Origin: Firmicutes bacterium HGW-Firmicutes-1
Lineage (GTDB): Bacteria; Bacillota; Clostridia; Lachnospirales; Vallitaleaceae
Assembly: GCA_002841625.1 (NCBI GenBank)
Contig: PHAG01000005.1
Coordinates: forward strand, 124,001-188,000
Direction of reading: 5' to 3'
DNA: 64,000 bases
The notes under the pieces were generated by a model, which searched no databases, was not told the DNA's origin, and was given only the letters and a program-made list of their open reading frames with translations. The position numbers and the translations under genes are program-made. Positions within the stretch are counted from its first letter, which is position 1. Each line of letters begins with the position of its first letter. Below are positions 44,765-53,628 of the stretch, piece by piece.

Positions 44765-45039
44765 AAAGTATCGTTATCAAACTTCTCATACAAATCCTAC
44801 ATCAGTAACCAAATCAAACACTCAAACGATGAGCATTACATATACGATTATTTTTTCTTAGGATATACAACTAATGGAATAGAACGTTTTAACATGGGGC
44901 ATCTTAGGAGGTCCTTTTTACATTTATATCTATTGTACCGTTCATCAATAGATGAAGCAAAGGTAACGGAACCCATTAGCGCTAAAAAACACAAACCATT
45001 GACAGGAAATAGGTGCAATAAAATAATTGAAAATAATAG

Positions 45040-45069
45040 TTGCAAAATGAAATAGTTGTATGATACAAT
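45040..45069 (+). promoter_or_regulatory. Promoter of the SDR-marR-methyltransferase operon
   Basis: TTGCAA (45040-45045), 18 bp, TACAAT (45064-45069). Confidence 0.5.
45056..45068. promoter_or_regulatory. Candidate MarR operator
   Basis: TTGTAT-G-ATACAA is a perfect 6-1-6 inverted repeat that covers the -10 box of the operon promoter, a typical spot for MarR autorepression by the regulator encoded two genes on. Confidence 0.5.
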
Positions 45070-45093
45070 TAATTAAAATTACAGGAGGTAACT

Positions 45094-45822
45094 ATGGATT
45101 ACAAGGATCAATTAATCGTCGTTACAGGTTCAAGTTCGGGAATAGGTAAGGCCTGCTCGGAGTTGTTGCTAGAAAAAGAAGTTGAGGTTATTGGTTTGGA
45201 TACAAGTAAAAGTACTATCAACCATAATCAGTATCATCATTTTGTAGTAGACATAAAAGATGAAAAGTCAGTATCTTCTATTATGGAACAAGTAGTAAGT
45301 AGTTATGGTCAAATATATGGATTAGCAAATTGTGCAGGTATTTATGGAAACTGTAAACCTTTCTTTGAAATAACTTTAAGTGAGTGGGAGCAAGTTCTTT
45401 CAACGAATCTTACAGGTTTGTTTATCATTTCAAAATATGTGGTTCAAAAAATGATACCATACAAGATGGGAAAGATTGTTAATATCAGTTGTGTTCGTTC
45501 TAGGATTTTTCGAGAAAATATGGCTGACTATGCAGCAACTAAAGCAGGTGTGGTTGCTCTCACTTCTGCAATGGCTTTAGATTTAAAGAATCATAATATT
45601 CAGGTTAACTCGGTGGCACCGGGCTTTACTTATACGGGTATGACTTCGAAGTCATTTGATGATCAGGAGATAAAAAAATTTTCAGAAAGCATTATTCCTG
45701 TTGGTAAAATTGCTCAACCTGAGGATATCGCTAAAGTGGTATTGTTTCTGCTTTCAGATATGGCTGATTACATTAATGGAGAAACAATATTTGCAGATGG
45801 TGGCTTTAAGATTTCAAAATAG
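45094..45822 (+). CDS. Short-chain dehydrogenase/reductase
   Basis: A 242-aa Rossmann oxidoreductase with the cofactor loop TGSSSGIGKACSE, NCAGIYG, catalytic Ser in VNISCVRS and YAATK (Tyr and Lys), and the C-terminal INGETIFADGGF. It is a classical SDR; the substrate is unknown. Asp after the second strand (GLDTSK) suggests NAD preference. ACAGGAGG precedes ATG. Confidence 0.92.
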   Translation: MDYKDQLIVVTGSSSGIGKACSELLLEKEVEVIGLDTSKSTINHNQYHHFVVDIKDEKSVSSIMEQVVSSYGQIYGLANCAGIYGNCKPFFEITLSEWEQVLSTNLTGLFIISKYVVQKMIPYKMGKIVNISCVRSRIFRENMADYAATKAGVVALTSAMALDLKNHNIQVNSVAPGFTYTGMTSKSFDDQEIKKFSESIIPVGKIAQPEDIAKVVLFLLSDMADYINGETIFADGGFKISK

Positions 45823-45833
45823 GAGGATGAATA

Positions 45834-46271
45834 ATGAGTGAAGTAAATTCAAAACAGCTTAGAGAAATGATGCGTTTTTTGGAAAGGAGGCTTGGTGGTC
45901 TCGATGAGTATCAGAAAACCTGCTGCGAAGTAACCATGGCACAATGTCACGCGGTTGTAGAAATTGGACGAAAGGAATCTATTGCTCTTATCGAACTTGC
46001 TGAATTATTAAAGCTTGATAATAGTACGATGAGTAGAACAGTTAATAACCTGGTTAATAAAGATTTAGTAAAGAGGGTAACTAATCAGAAAGATAGAAGA
46101 TATGTAACCATTTCACTCACAGAGAAGGGACAAAATGTATATGAGTCTATCGAAAAGGATATGGATTCTTACTATGAAAAAGTCTTTAAAGACATTCCTG
46201 AAAATAAAAGGATTCAACTGATCGAAAGCTTACAAAATCTGATTGAAGCGCTAGATATTAATAAGAGATGA
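45834..46271 (+). CDS. MarR family transcriptional regulator
   Basis: A 145-aa winged-helix regulator: ALIELAELLKLDNSTMSRTVNNLVNKDLVKRVTNQKDRRYVTISLTEKGQ is the DNA-binding part with the DxR wing. The N-terminal helix has a Cys-Cys pair (YQKTCCEVTMAQCHAV) that could sense thiols, oxidants or metal. It lies between the SDR and methyltransferase genes and probably controls the operon through the 13-bp palindrome at 45056. Confidence 0.92.
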   Translation: MSEVNSKQLREMMRFLERRLGGLDEYQKTCCEVTMAQCHAVVEIGRKESIALIELAELLKLDNSTMSRTVNNLVNKDLVKRVTNQKDRRYVTISLTEKGQNVYESIEKDMDSYYEKVFKDIPENKRIQLIESLQNLIEALDINKR

Positions 46272-46280
46272 GGTGTTAAG

Positions 46281-46904
46281 ATGGATAGTACAAGGTATTT
46301 TGAAGAAGTTGCAGAACAATGGGACACGATGAGAACAAATTTTTTTACAGAAGTAGTTAGAGAAAAGGCTTATGATGTCGCTAAGGTTGAAAAAGGGAAA
46401 ATTGCTGCAGATATCGGAGCAGGCACGGGTTTTATAACTGAAGGATTATTAGAAAGAGGCTTAAAAGTAATCGCTGTTGACTTATCTGATGAGATGCTTC
46501 AAATACTTAAAAGGAAATTTAATCAATATGCTCAAGTGGTTTGCCTTCAAGGTAAATCGGAAAGCTTACCTATCGAAGATCAAAGCGTTGATTATTCCAT
46601 GGCGAACATGTATCTACACCATGTTGAAGACCCTCTTTCAGCTATTAAAGAAATGAAAAGAATCCTAAAAACTGGGGGGAAGTTGGTTATTACTGATTTA
46701 GATACACATGAGTTTGAGTTTCTAAGAACCGAGCACTATGATCGATGGATGGGTTTTAACAGAGAGGATATAAAGCGTTGGTTTATTGAAGCAGGTTTGA
46801 AAAATATTTCAATAGATTGTGTGGGTGGAGAATGTTGTACAACATCAATTGAAGGGTGTGAAGAGGCTAAAATAAGTATTTTCATTGCATATGGTGAAGC
46901 TTAA
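46281..46904 (+). CDS. SAM-dependent methyltransferase with C-terminal cysteine cluster
   Basis: A 207-aa class I methyltransferase: motif I ADIGAGTGFITEGLLERG, acidic loop VDLSDEML, motif IV-like YLHHVEDPLSAIKEMKRILKTGGKLVITD. The C-terminus GGECCTTSIEGCEEA carries three cysteines that could bind a thiophilic metal or metalloid. Together with the cysteine-bearing MarR this hints at metal or metalloid methylation, but a quinone- or small-molecule methyltransferase cannot be excluded. Confidence 0.82.
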   Translation: MDSTRYFEEVAEQWDTMRTNFFTEVVREKAYDVAKVEKGKIAADIGAGTGFITEGLLERGLKVIAVDLSDEMLQILKRKFNQYAQVVCLQGKSESLPIEDQSVDYSMANMYLHHVEDPLSAIKEMKRILKTGGKLVITDLDTHEFEFLRTEHYDRWMGFNREDIKRWFIEAGLKNISIDCVGGECCTTSIEGCEEAKISIFIAYGEA

Positions 46905-46912
46905 AGGAAAAC

Positions 46913-46954
46913 AAGCTAATTTTTAGTAATTCTTTACCTAATTATAGCTTTTTT
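46913..46954 (+). terminator. Possible terminator after the methyltransferase gene
   Basis: AAGCTAAT (46913-46920) pairs with ATTATAGCTT (46941-46950) with a bulge, followed by TTTT. Confidence 0.4.
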
Positions 46955-47162
46955 GAGGTCTCCACCCACATTGTAACAGGTAACATGATGTTTGCTGACA
47001 ATACTTTCACTAAATACTTATTGAAAGCATAAAGAAATCCATATTCTAAACATCCGCCAAGAAAAAATACTTTTATTTCTCACTTTTATCTGATATAATA
47101 AAGCTAAATTATGAAATCAAATGTCTTGTATCCTACAGGAACGAGAACAGGAGGATTAACAA

Positions 47163-47933
47163 ATGCTATTTGTAATAGATATTGGTAACACGAACATAAC
47201 CCTTGGTGTATATGACAAAGATACCCTTTTAGGAAGTTTTAGAATGACCACCAAAACCCCAAGAACATCAGATGAATATGGATTGTTTATTCTTTCTTGG
47301 TTAAAGAGTAGGGGCATAGAAGTTGAAATGATTAAAGATACGATTATTTCATCAGTTGTACCTACTATAATGTATTCCTTTAACAATGGTATTAAAAAAT
47401 ACTTGAAAAGTGAACCAATCATTGTTGGTCCCGGAATTAAAACGGGTATCTCAGTTAACACAGAGGCCCCGAAGGATGTTGGAGCTGACAGAATCGTTGA
47501 TTTGGCAGGTGCATTTTACACCTATGGTGGCCCAGCTCTCGTAATTGATTTTGGTACAGCAACGACATATGATGTTGTAACCGAAAAAGCTACTTTTGAA
47601 GTAGGGGTAACCTCACCAGGAATTAAAATAAGTGCTAACGCTTTATTTCAGATGGCAGCTAAATTACCGGAAATCGAAATTAGAAAGCCAGACAGTATTT
47701 TAGCCAGAAATACAATTACAAGTATGCAGGCAGGTCTTGTATATGGGTATATTGGGCAGGTTGAATACATTGTAAAGAAAATGAAAGAAGAATTAGCCAT
47801 GGACATGAAGGTAATCGCAACTGGAGGACTCGCAAGAATTATTGTTGATGAAACAGATGCAATTGATATATATGATCCCGATTTAACCTTTAAGGGATTA
47901 AAGGTAATCTACGAAAAAAATCAAAAGAAATAA
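47163..47933 (+). CDS. coaX: Type III pantothenate kinase
   Basis: A 256-aa kinase performing the first step of CoA synthesis from pantothenate. The ASKHA fold shows [25 protein letters not shown] and the nucleotide loop [10 protein letters not shown], then [15 protein letters not shown] precedes ATG 47163. It opens the pantothenate/CoA cluster. Confidence 0.95.
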   Translation: MLFVIDIGNTNITLGVYDKDTLLGSFRMTTKTPRTSDEYGLFILSWLKSRGIEVEMIKDTIISSVVPTIMYSFNNGIKKYLKSEPIIVGPGIKTGISVNTEAPKDVGADRIVDLAGAFYTYGGPALVIDFGTATTYDVVTEKATFEVGVTSPGIKISANALFQMAAKLPEIEIRKPDSILARNTITSMQAGLVYGYIGQVEYIVKKMKEELAMDMKVIATGGLARIIVDETDAIDIYDPDLTFKGLKVIYEKNQKK

Positions 47934-48183
47934 CGATGGCATCTGAATAGAGCCATACTAGCACTGAATTATTATATTCTGCTTTGATCTTAAACGACAG
48001 AGACAGCACAAATTGCTTTTTATTCATTTTAAAATGTGCCTTTTTCGTTTGGAGTAAACCAGATGAAGGGGCTTTTTTAGTTTCTGACAATATAGAAGGC
48101 TTATAACTATTGTAAAAGAGGAGTATTGGTATTGTGTATTTGCTCGGTGCCATCGATTCTTGATATATATTGAGGTGAAGAAA

Positions 48184-49047
48184 ATGAAGATGTCTTTTAT
48201 AGGCGCAGGCAAGGTTGGAACATCATTAGGGTTATATTTTAAGAGCAAGGGCTTTGTAATAAATGGCTATTATAGTAAGACCTATGCTTCCGCCTTAAAT
48301 GCGAGTCAACTGACTGAGAGTACAGCATTTCATAGCTTAGAAGAACTTTCAAGTGAGTCTGATATGATTTGGATAACTACAAACGATGATTCAATAGATG
48401 AGATAGGACGACAATTAGCTGCACTAAAGGTACTATCAGAGGGAACAATTGTAGCTCATGTAAGTGGAGCACATTCATCAGAAATATTAGTAGATCTTAA
48501 GCAAAAAGGTTGTTTCATCTATTCCATACACCCCTTACAAGCTTTTGCTCAAATTGATACATCACTCAAAGAATTACAGGCTACCGTGTTTTCAATTGAA
48601 GGGGATGCAGAAAAACGTTTGGTAGTAGAAGAAATATTTAAAAAGACAAACAATCCTCATTTCATGATTGAAAAAGAAGGCAAAGCTCTGTATCATGCAG
48701 GCGCATGTGTATTGTCAAACTATTTAATTACCCTGTTGGATGCTGCTTTCAATTTATTTCAGCAATCAGGGATGGAAAGAGATAAAATATTTGAGGCAAC
48801 GCTACCACTTATAATGGGAACACTTAAAAATATAGAAACAAAGGATACTGTGAATGCACTCACGGGACCAATTCAAAGAGGCGACGAACAGACGATTAAA
48901 AATCATATAAAAGCAATTGGCGATCAGTTACCACAAGAAAAGGAATTTTATCAATTTATGGGGCTGAAAACGATCGAGATGGTTAAAGAACACAAGACAA
49001 AAGAACAAGTAGAAACTCTAAAAAGATTATTTGAAGGAGGAATTTAA
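48184..49047 (+). CDS. panG: PanG-type ketopantoate reductase (Rossmann plus DUF2520)
   Basis: A 287-aa protein with the dinucleotide loop IGAGKVGTSLGLYF, a Ser-rich Rossmann domain (HVSGAHSSEIL, YSIHPLQAF) and a DUF2520 helical C-terminus (ALYHAGACVLSNYLITLLDAAFNLF, ALTGPIQRGD). PanG enzymes replace PanE in Francisella, Enterococcus and clostridia; position directly before panB, with only one reductase candidate nearby, supports NADPH-dependent conversion of ketopantoate to pantoate. The start is ATG 48184 with GAGGTG at 48172-48177. A related dehydrogenase of unknown role is the alternative. Confidence 0.85.
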   Translation: MKMSFIGAGKVGTSLGLYFKSKGFVINGYYSKTYASALNASQLTESTAFHSLEELSSESDMIWITTNDDSIDEIGRQLAALKVLSEGTIVAHVSGAHSSEILVDLKQKGCFIYSIHPLQAFAQIDTSLKELQATVFSIEGDAEKRLVVEEIFKKTNNPHFMIEKEGKALYHAGACVLSNYLITLLDAAFNLFQQSGMERDKIFEATLPLIMGTLKNIETKDTVNALTGPIQRGDEQTIKNHIKAIGDQLPQEKEFYQFMGLKTIEMVKEHKTKEQVETLKRLFEGGI

Positions 49048-49881
49048 ATGAGTAAAAATTTTACGGTGACATCTTTTTTAGATGCAAAAGGAAAAAAAGA
49101 AAAAATAACGATGCTTACAGCCTATGATTACTCAATGGCAAAGATATTAGATGAAGCAGGAATAGAATCAATATTGGTTGGGGATTCACTTGGGATGGTT
49201 GTTCAAGGTTATAATTCAACACTTGAGGTTACTGTTGACGATATGATTTACCATTGTCGTGCGGTTGCAAGAGGTGTTAAGAATGCAATGATTATTGGTG
49301 ATATGCCATTTTTATCCTATCATATTTCTGTGGAGGAATCTATTAGAAACGCAGGAAGAATTATTCAACAAGGCAAAGCCCATGCAGTGAAGCTAGAGGG
49401 AGGCGTCCAGGTAGTTGATAAGGTAAAGGCAATCATTGCGGCTCAAATTCCAGTAATGGGTCACATAGGTTTAACACCTCAGTCCGTGCATGTTTTTGGA
49501 GGGTATAAGGTCCAAGGAAGACATGCTGAGCAAGCACAAAAGCTTATTGAAGATGCCAAGGCATTAGAAGCTGCAGGTGTTTTTGCAATTGTGTTAGAAG
49601 CAATACCTGAAAATTTAGCTAAAATCATAACGGAATCGATAAATGTACCAACGATAGGAATTGGAGCAGGAAAATATTGTGATGGTCAAGTACTTGTAAC
49701 CAATGACTTACTAGGTTTATACTCAGACTTATCACCAAAGTTCGTTAAGCAGTATGCGAATCTATCTGATATAATTAAGGATGCAGTGAAACAATACGCT
49801 ACCGAAGTGAAAGCAGTTGAATTCCCGGAAGCTAAGCATGCATTTTCTATAGATGAAGCGGTATTGAGTAAGCTTTATTGA
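49048..49881 (+). CDS. panB: 3-methyl-2-oxobutanoate hydroxymethyltransferase
   Basis: A 277-aa TIM-barrel enzyme adding a hydroxymethyl group to ketoisovalerate. Motifs: [30 protein letters not shown] (Mg site), [26 protein letters not shown] and [20 protein letters not shown]. It starts directly at the panG stop codon, with GAAGGAGG within the panG end. Confidence 0.97.
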   Translation: MSKNFTVTSFLDAKGKKEKITMLTAYDYSMAKILDEAGIESILVGDSLGMVVQGYNSTLEVTVDDMIYHCRAVARGVKNAMIIGDMPFLSYHISVEESIRNAGRIIQQGKAHAVKLEGGVQVVDKVKAIIAAQIPVMGHIGLTPQSVHVFGGYKVQGRHAEQAQKLIEDAKALEAAGVFAIVLEAIPENLAKIITESINVPTIGIGAGKYCDGQVLVTNDLLGLYSDLSPKFVKQYANLSDIIKDAVKQYATEVKAVEFPEAKHAFSIDEAVLSKLY

Positions 49882-49898
49882 AAAGGGGGAAATAATAA

Positions 49899-50744
49899 AT
49901 GAGCTTAATTACGAATAACAAAGCCTTGATTAATGCGTTAAAGGAAGCGAAAGATAATAAGCAAACGGTAGGTTTTGTGCCTACTATGGGTTTTTTGCAT
50001 GAGGGACATCAATCCCTTATTAAAAAAGCTGTAGAAGAAAATGATATTGTTGTGGTAAGCATTTTCGTTAATCCTACCCAGTTTGCGCCTAATGAAGACT
50101 TTGATAGCTATCCAAGAGATATAGAACGAGATTACAAAATGGCAAGGGAAGCTGGCGCAGATATTGTATATCATCCAGATATAGAAGATATTTATCCAAA
50201 TGGTGCAGCAACCTTTGTTGAGGTTGAAGGAGATATTACGAAAAAGTTATGTGGAGCTTCAAGGCCAAGCCATTTTAAAGGTGTAACAACGGTGGTTCAT
50301 ATTTTATTTAATATTGTCATGCCGGATAGAGCCTACTTTGGACAAAAGGATGCACAACAAGTTATAGTTGTTAAAAAAATGGTTAAAGATTTGCATATGA
50401 AGGTTGATGTAGTTGTTTGCCCAATTGTTAGAGAACTGGATGGTCTTGCTATGAGTTCTAGAAATGTATACTTAAGTCAAGAAGAGAGAGAGCAAGCATT
50501 GGTATTAAATAGAGCATTACATGAAGCACAAAATAAATATAAGCAAGGCGAGGTTGGTGCTGCTAACTTAAAAGCATTTATAATAGAAACGATACAAACC
50601 CAGCCACTTGCTAAAATTGATTATGTTGAAATACTTGATGGTGATTCACTAGAAGAAATGAAAGAAATTAAGAAACCGGTACTTGTTGCAGTAGCAGTAA
50701 AATTTGGAAAAACCAGATTAATTGATAATATATTTATAGACTAG
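49899..50744 (+). CDS. panC: Pantothenate synthetase
   Basis: A 281-aa ATP-dependent ligase joining pantoate and beta-alanine. The signature FVPTMGFLHEGHQSLI (HxGH), SIFVNPTQFAPNEDFDSYPR, YFGQKDAQQ and the KMSKS-like AMSSRNVYL are present. Confidence 0.97.
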   Translation: MSLITNNKALINALKEAKDNKQTVGFVPTMGFLHEGHQSLIKKAVEENDIVVVSIFVNPTQFAPNEDFDSYPRDIERDYKMAREAGADIVYHPDIEDIYPNGAATFVEVEGDITKKLCGASRPSHFKGVTTVVHILFNIVMPDRAYFGQKDAQQVIVVKKMVKDLHMKVDVVVCPIVRELDGLAMSSRNVYLSQEEREQALVLNRALHEAQNKYKQGEVGAANLKAFIIETIQTQPLAKIDYVEILDGDSLEEMKEIKKPVLVAVAVKFGKTRLIDNIFID

Positions 50745-50768
50745 GCATCTTCAAAAACAAGAATGATT

Positions 50769-50800
50769 TAACCGAATGTGGAGGTTTCGTAACATTGACA
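50769..50800. repeat. Copy 2 of the two-copy 32-bp intergenic element
   Basis: TAACCGAATG followed by TGGAGGTTTCGTAACATTGACA, in the panC-panD gap; same orientation as copy 1 at 23511-23543. Confidence 0.65.
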
Positions 50801-50885
50801 GATTTGTGGGCACATATAGAGCTTATTTACTAGAAAAAATCTACTATTACAACAGTTATTTTGCCAATGGAAAGAGGTGAATATT

Positions 50886-51269
50886 ATGTTTTTAACAATG
50901 TTTAAAGCTAAGCTTCATAGAGCTACTGTGACAGACGCTAATATCGATTACGTAGGAAGTATTACAATTGATAAAGAGCTCATGGAGAAATCCGGTATTA
51001 TATGTGGTGAGAAGGTTCAAGTTGTAAATATAAACAATGGAGAGCGGTTTGAAACCTATACCATAGAAGGTGATTATGGAAGTGGTGTCATTTGTTTAAA
51101 TGGAGCTGCAGCAAGGTTAGCGCAACCTAGAGATAAGGTGATTATCATAGCCTATGCGATGATGACTCAAGAGGAAGCAAAAACCTTTGAACCAAATGTA
51201 TTAATTCTAAATGATAACAATAAAATTATAGACATAAAGCATGAAGAAATTCATGGCAGAATGGAGTAA
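50886..51269 (+). CDS. panD: Aspartate 1-decarboxylase proenzyme
   Basis: A 127-aa pyruvoyl enzyme producing beta-alanine. The self-cleavage site is Gly24-Ser25 (YVGSITID), at the same position as in E. coli. The start is ATG 50886 (AGAGGTG upstream), not GTG 50877. The stretches [14 protein letters not shown] and [21 protein letters not shown] are typical. Confidence 0.97.
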   Translation: MFLTMFKAKLHRATVTDANIDYVGSITIDKELMEKSGIICGEKVQVVNINNGERFETYTIEGDYGSGVICLNGAAARLAQPRDKVIIIAYAMMTQEEAKTFEPNVLILNDNNKIIDIKHEEIHGRME

Positions 51270-51284
51270 TAGGAGAGGAAACAA

Positions 51285-52067
51285 ATGATTAATATTGTGA
51301 TTACAGCAGGCGGTACAGTAGAAGATATTGATGAGGTAAGGAAAATTACCAATACCAGCACAGGGTTATTAGGTACATTTCTTTGTGATGAAGCAATTAT
51401 GTATATGGAACAAAATGAAATCATCGATTATAGAATCCATTACGTTGCATCTGCAACAGCAATGAAACCAGAAATAGAAGATGAAGCCTTGAATCATGTT
51501 GAGCTGTATGAGGTTACCAATACGGAAAGTGTTTTGAAGACTATAAGAGAGATATTTTCTAAACAAAAAATCGATTTCTTTGTCCACTGCATGGCAATCT
51601 CGGATTTTACAATAGATCATATCATACCGATTGATTTGCTTGCAGAAGAAATTAGGCAAAAGCTTCAAGATGCTTCCAAAGAAGATTGGGTGCAGCTTAT
51701 AACAGATATTATAAAAAATCCTAAAGGAACAATTAGTCAGGAAAAGAAGGTTTCTTCAGGTGATGATTTGATTTTAACGCTAAAGAAAACTCCTAAAATC
51801 ATATCTACTTTAAAAGAATATAATAAAGATCTTTTTTTAGTAGGATTTAAGCTGTTAAAAAATGTATCTGAAGATGAACTTATAACAGCAGCCAATAAAT
51901 TAGAAGAGAAAAATGGTTGTGACTTAGTACTAGCAAATGATTTGCAGAGCATTCAAGAAGGAAATCATACTGGACTACTTATAAAAAACAGTGAAGTAAT
52001 TGGTAGATTTGAAGGGAAGAAAAACATTGCAAAAGCAATTGTATACCAAATGCTTAAAGGAGTGTAG
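51285..52067 (+). CDS. coaB: Phosphopantothenate-cysteine ligase, stand-alone CoaB
   Basis: A 260-aa monofunctional ligase that joins cysteine to 4'-phosphopantothenate. ITAGGTVEDIDEVRKITNTSTGLLG, HCMAISDFTI, KKTPKIISTLKEYNKDLFLVGFKLL and ANDLQSI closely follow streptococcal CoaB rather than the CoaBC fusion of most bacteria. The decarboxylase is the next gene. Spacing to panD is 15 bp. Confidence 0.92.
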   Translation: MINIVITAGGTVEDIDEVRKITNTSTGLLGTFLCDEAIMYMEQNEIIDYRIHYVASATAMKPEIEDEALNHVELYEVTNTESVLKTIREIFSKQKIDFFVHCMAISDFTIDHIIPIDLLAEEIRQKLQDASKEDWVQLITDIIKNPKGTISQEKKVSSGDDLILTLKKTPKIISTLKEYNKDLFLVGFKLLKNVSEDELITAANKLEEKNGCDLVLANDLQSIQEGNHTGLLIKNSEVIGRFEGKKNIAKAIVYQMLKGV

Positions 52068-52071
52068 TGAA

Positions 52072-52617
52072 ATGAAAAAAAATATTGTTGTTGGTGTTAC
52101 AGGCGGCATTGCCTGTTATAAAGCAGTTGAAATTGTGAATGCTCTTGTGAAAAAGGGCTACGAGGTACATGTTATTATGACAGAAAATGCTACAAGGTTC
52201 GTTACGCCCTTAACCTTTCAGACTCTTTCAAATCATAAGGTTGCCGTTAATATGTTTGATGAAGTTGATAAGTGGGATACTGAGCATATTTCTTTAGCGC
52301 AGGAAGCTGAGATATTTTTAATTGCCCCTGCAACCGCAAACGTCATTGGTAAAATTGCCAATGGAATTGCAGATGATATGTTGACAACTACAGTTATGGC
52401 AACAAGAGCACCAGTTTTGATTGCTCCAGCCATGAATACTGCAATGTGGGAAAATCCAATCATTCAAAATAATGTTAAGGTATTAAAAAGCTATGGATAT
52501 GAAATACTAGATACTGATGTAGGAAGATTAGCCTGTGGCGATATAGGAAGTGGTAAATTATTAAGTTGGGAAAAGATTGTTGAAAGAATAGAAGAAATTT
52601 CAGCAGCTATTAGGTGA
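52072..52617 (+). CDS. coaC: Phosphopantothenoylcysteine decarboxylase, stand-alone CoaC
   Basis: A 181-aa flavoprotein decarboxylase (HFCD family) producing 4'-phosphopantetheine. FMN site GVTGGIACYKAVEI, catalytic His region TEHISLAQEAE, PATANVIGKIANGIADDM, the PAMNTAMWENP substrate-binding motif and the ACGDIGSGKL cysteine loop are all there. ATG 52072 is taken, with AAGGAG inside the coaB end. Confidence 0.94.
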   Translation: MKKNIVVGVTGGIACYKAVEIVNALVKKGYEVHVIMTENATRFVTPLTFQTLSNHKVAVNMFDEVDKWDTEHISLAQEAEIFLIAPATANVIGKIANGIADDMLTTTVMATRAPVLIAPAMNTAMWENPIIQNNVKVLKSYGYEILDTDVGRLACGDIGSGKLLSWEKIVERIEEISAAIR

Positions 52618-52621
52618 TCAA

Positions 52622-53578
52622 ATGAATATTGGAAAACTAGAATTAGGCAACAAGGTGCTTTTGGCTCCAATGGCGGGAGTGACAGATATGCCCTTTAGAC
52701 TTTTATGTAAAGAACAAGGTTGTGGCTTGGTATATACGGAAATGGTAAGTGCGAAAGCAATTATGTATCGTAATCCCAAATGTGATTTATTGTTACAAAC
52801 GCACAAAGCGGAAGGTCCAGTAGGAGTTCAATTGTTTGGTAGTGATCCCAAAATACTTGCAGAGATGGCGCAAAAAATTGATAGTGATGCTGTTTCTGTT
52901 TTTGATGTAAATATGGGATGTCCTGTGCCAAAGGTAGTAAACAACGGTGAGGGATCAGCTCTAATGAGAAACCCTAAGCTTATTGGAGAAATTGTAAAGG
53001 CAATTTCTGATAGGGTAGAAAAGCCAGTTACAGTTAAAATTAGAAAGGGCTTTGATGAAAGCTCAATCAATGCAGTAGAAGTGGCAAAAATAGCAGAAGC
53101 AAATGGTGCTAATGCAATCACCATCCATGGTAGAACGAGAGAGCAATACTACTCAGGGAAAGCGGATTGGGATATTATTAGACAGGTAAAAGCTGCAGTA
53201 GCTATTCCTGTAATAGGTAATGGAGATATATTTAGCCCTATAGATGCAAAAAGGATGTTAGAAGTAACAGGCTGTGATGGTGTTATGGTAGCAAGAGGTG
53301 CACAAGGAAACCCTTGGATTTTTAAAGAAATTCTTCATTATCTAGAAACATCAGAGCTACTAGAAAGACCTTCGATCTCAGAAATAGTAGATACTATTAT
53401 GAGACATACTAAGTTATTAATTGATTTAAAAGGTGAGTATATTGGTGTTAGGGAAATGAGAAAACATATTTCTTGGTATACGAAGGGCATGAAAAATTCC
53501 TCAAAGATTAGACAGGAAATCAATCACGTCGAAAGTTTTATAAGCTTGAAGAATTATATTGAACTACTATGTGTATAA
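52622..53578 (+). CDS. dusB: tRNA-dihydrouridine synthase
   Basis: A 318-aa FMN enzyme reducing uridines in the tRNA D-loop. LAPMAGVTDMPFRLLCKEQGCGLVYTEMVSAK, the catalytic cysteine in NMGCPVPKVVNNGEGSALM, KIRKGFDE, TIHGRTREQYYSGKADWD and GNGDIFSP match the DusB/Dus family. It begins 4 bp after coaC. Confidence 0.95.
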   Translation: MNIGKLELGNKVLLAPMAGVTDMPFRLLCKEQGCGLVYTEMVSAKAIMYRNPKCDLLLQTHKAEGPVGVQLFGSDPKILAEMAQKIDSDAVSVFDVNMGCPVPKVVNNGEGSALMRNPKLIGEIVKAISDRVEKPVTVKIRKGFDESSINAVEVAKIAEANGANAITIHGRTREQYYSGKADWDIIRQVKAAVAIPVIGNGDIFSPIDAKRMLEVTGCDGVMVARGAQGNPWIFKEILHYLETSELLERPSISEIVDTIMRHTKLLIDLKGEYIGVREMRKHISWYTKGMKNSSKIRQEINHVESFISLKNYIELLCV

Positions 53579-53628
53579 TACAACCTTAGTTGGCAATAGA
53601 TTATAATAAAAGTCAAATAAGGTGTAAT

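Larger units (their letters stand above)
44765..45093. other. Intergenic with promoter and operator at its right end
   Basis: No supported gene. A minus-strand ORF (44848-45045) has no ribosome site. The promoter and palindrome at 45040-45069 belong to the next operon. Confidence 0.5.

Noticed and set aside
44848-45045. Minus-strand 65-codon ORF
   Set aside because: No ribosome site, no promoter, and it overlaps the promoter/operator of the SDR operon; composition partly protein-like, but unsupported.
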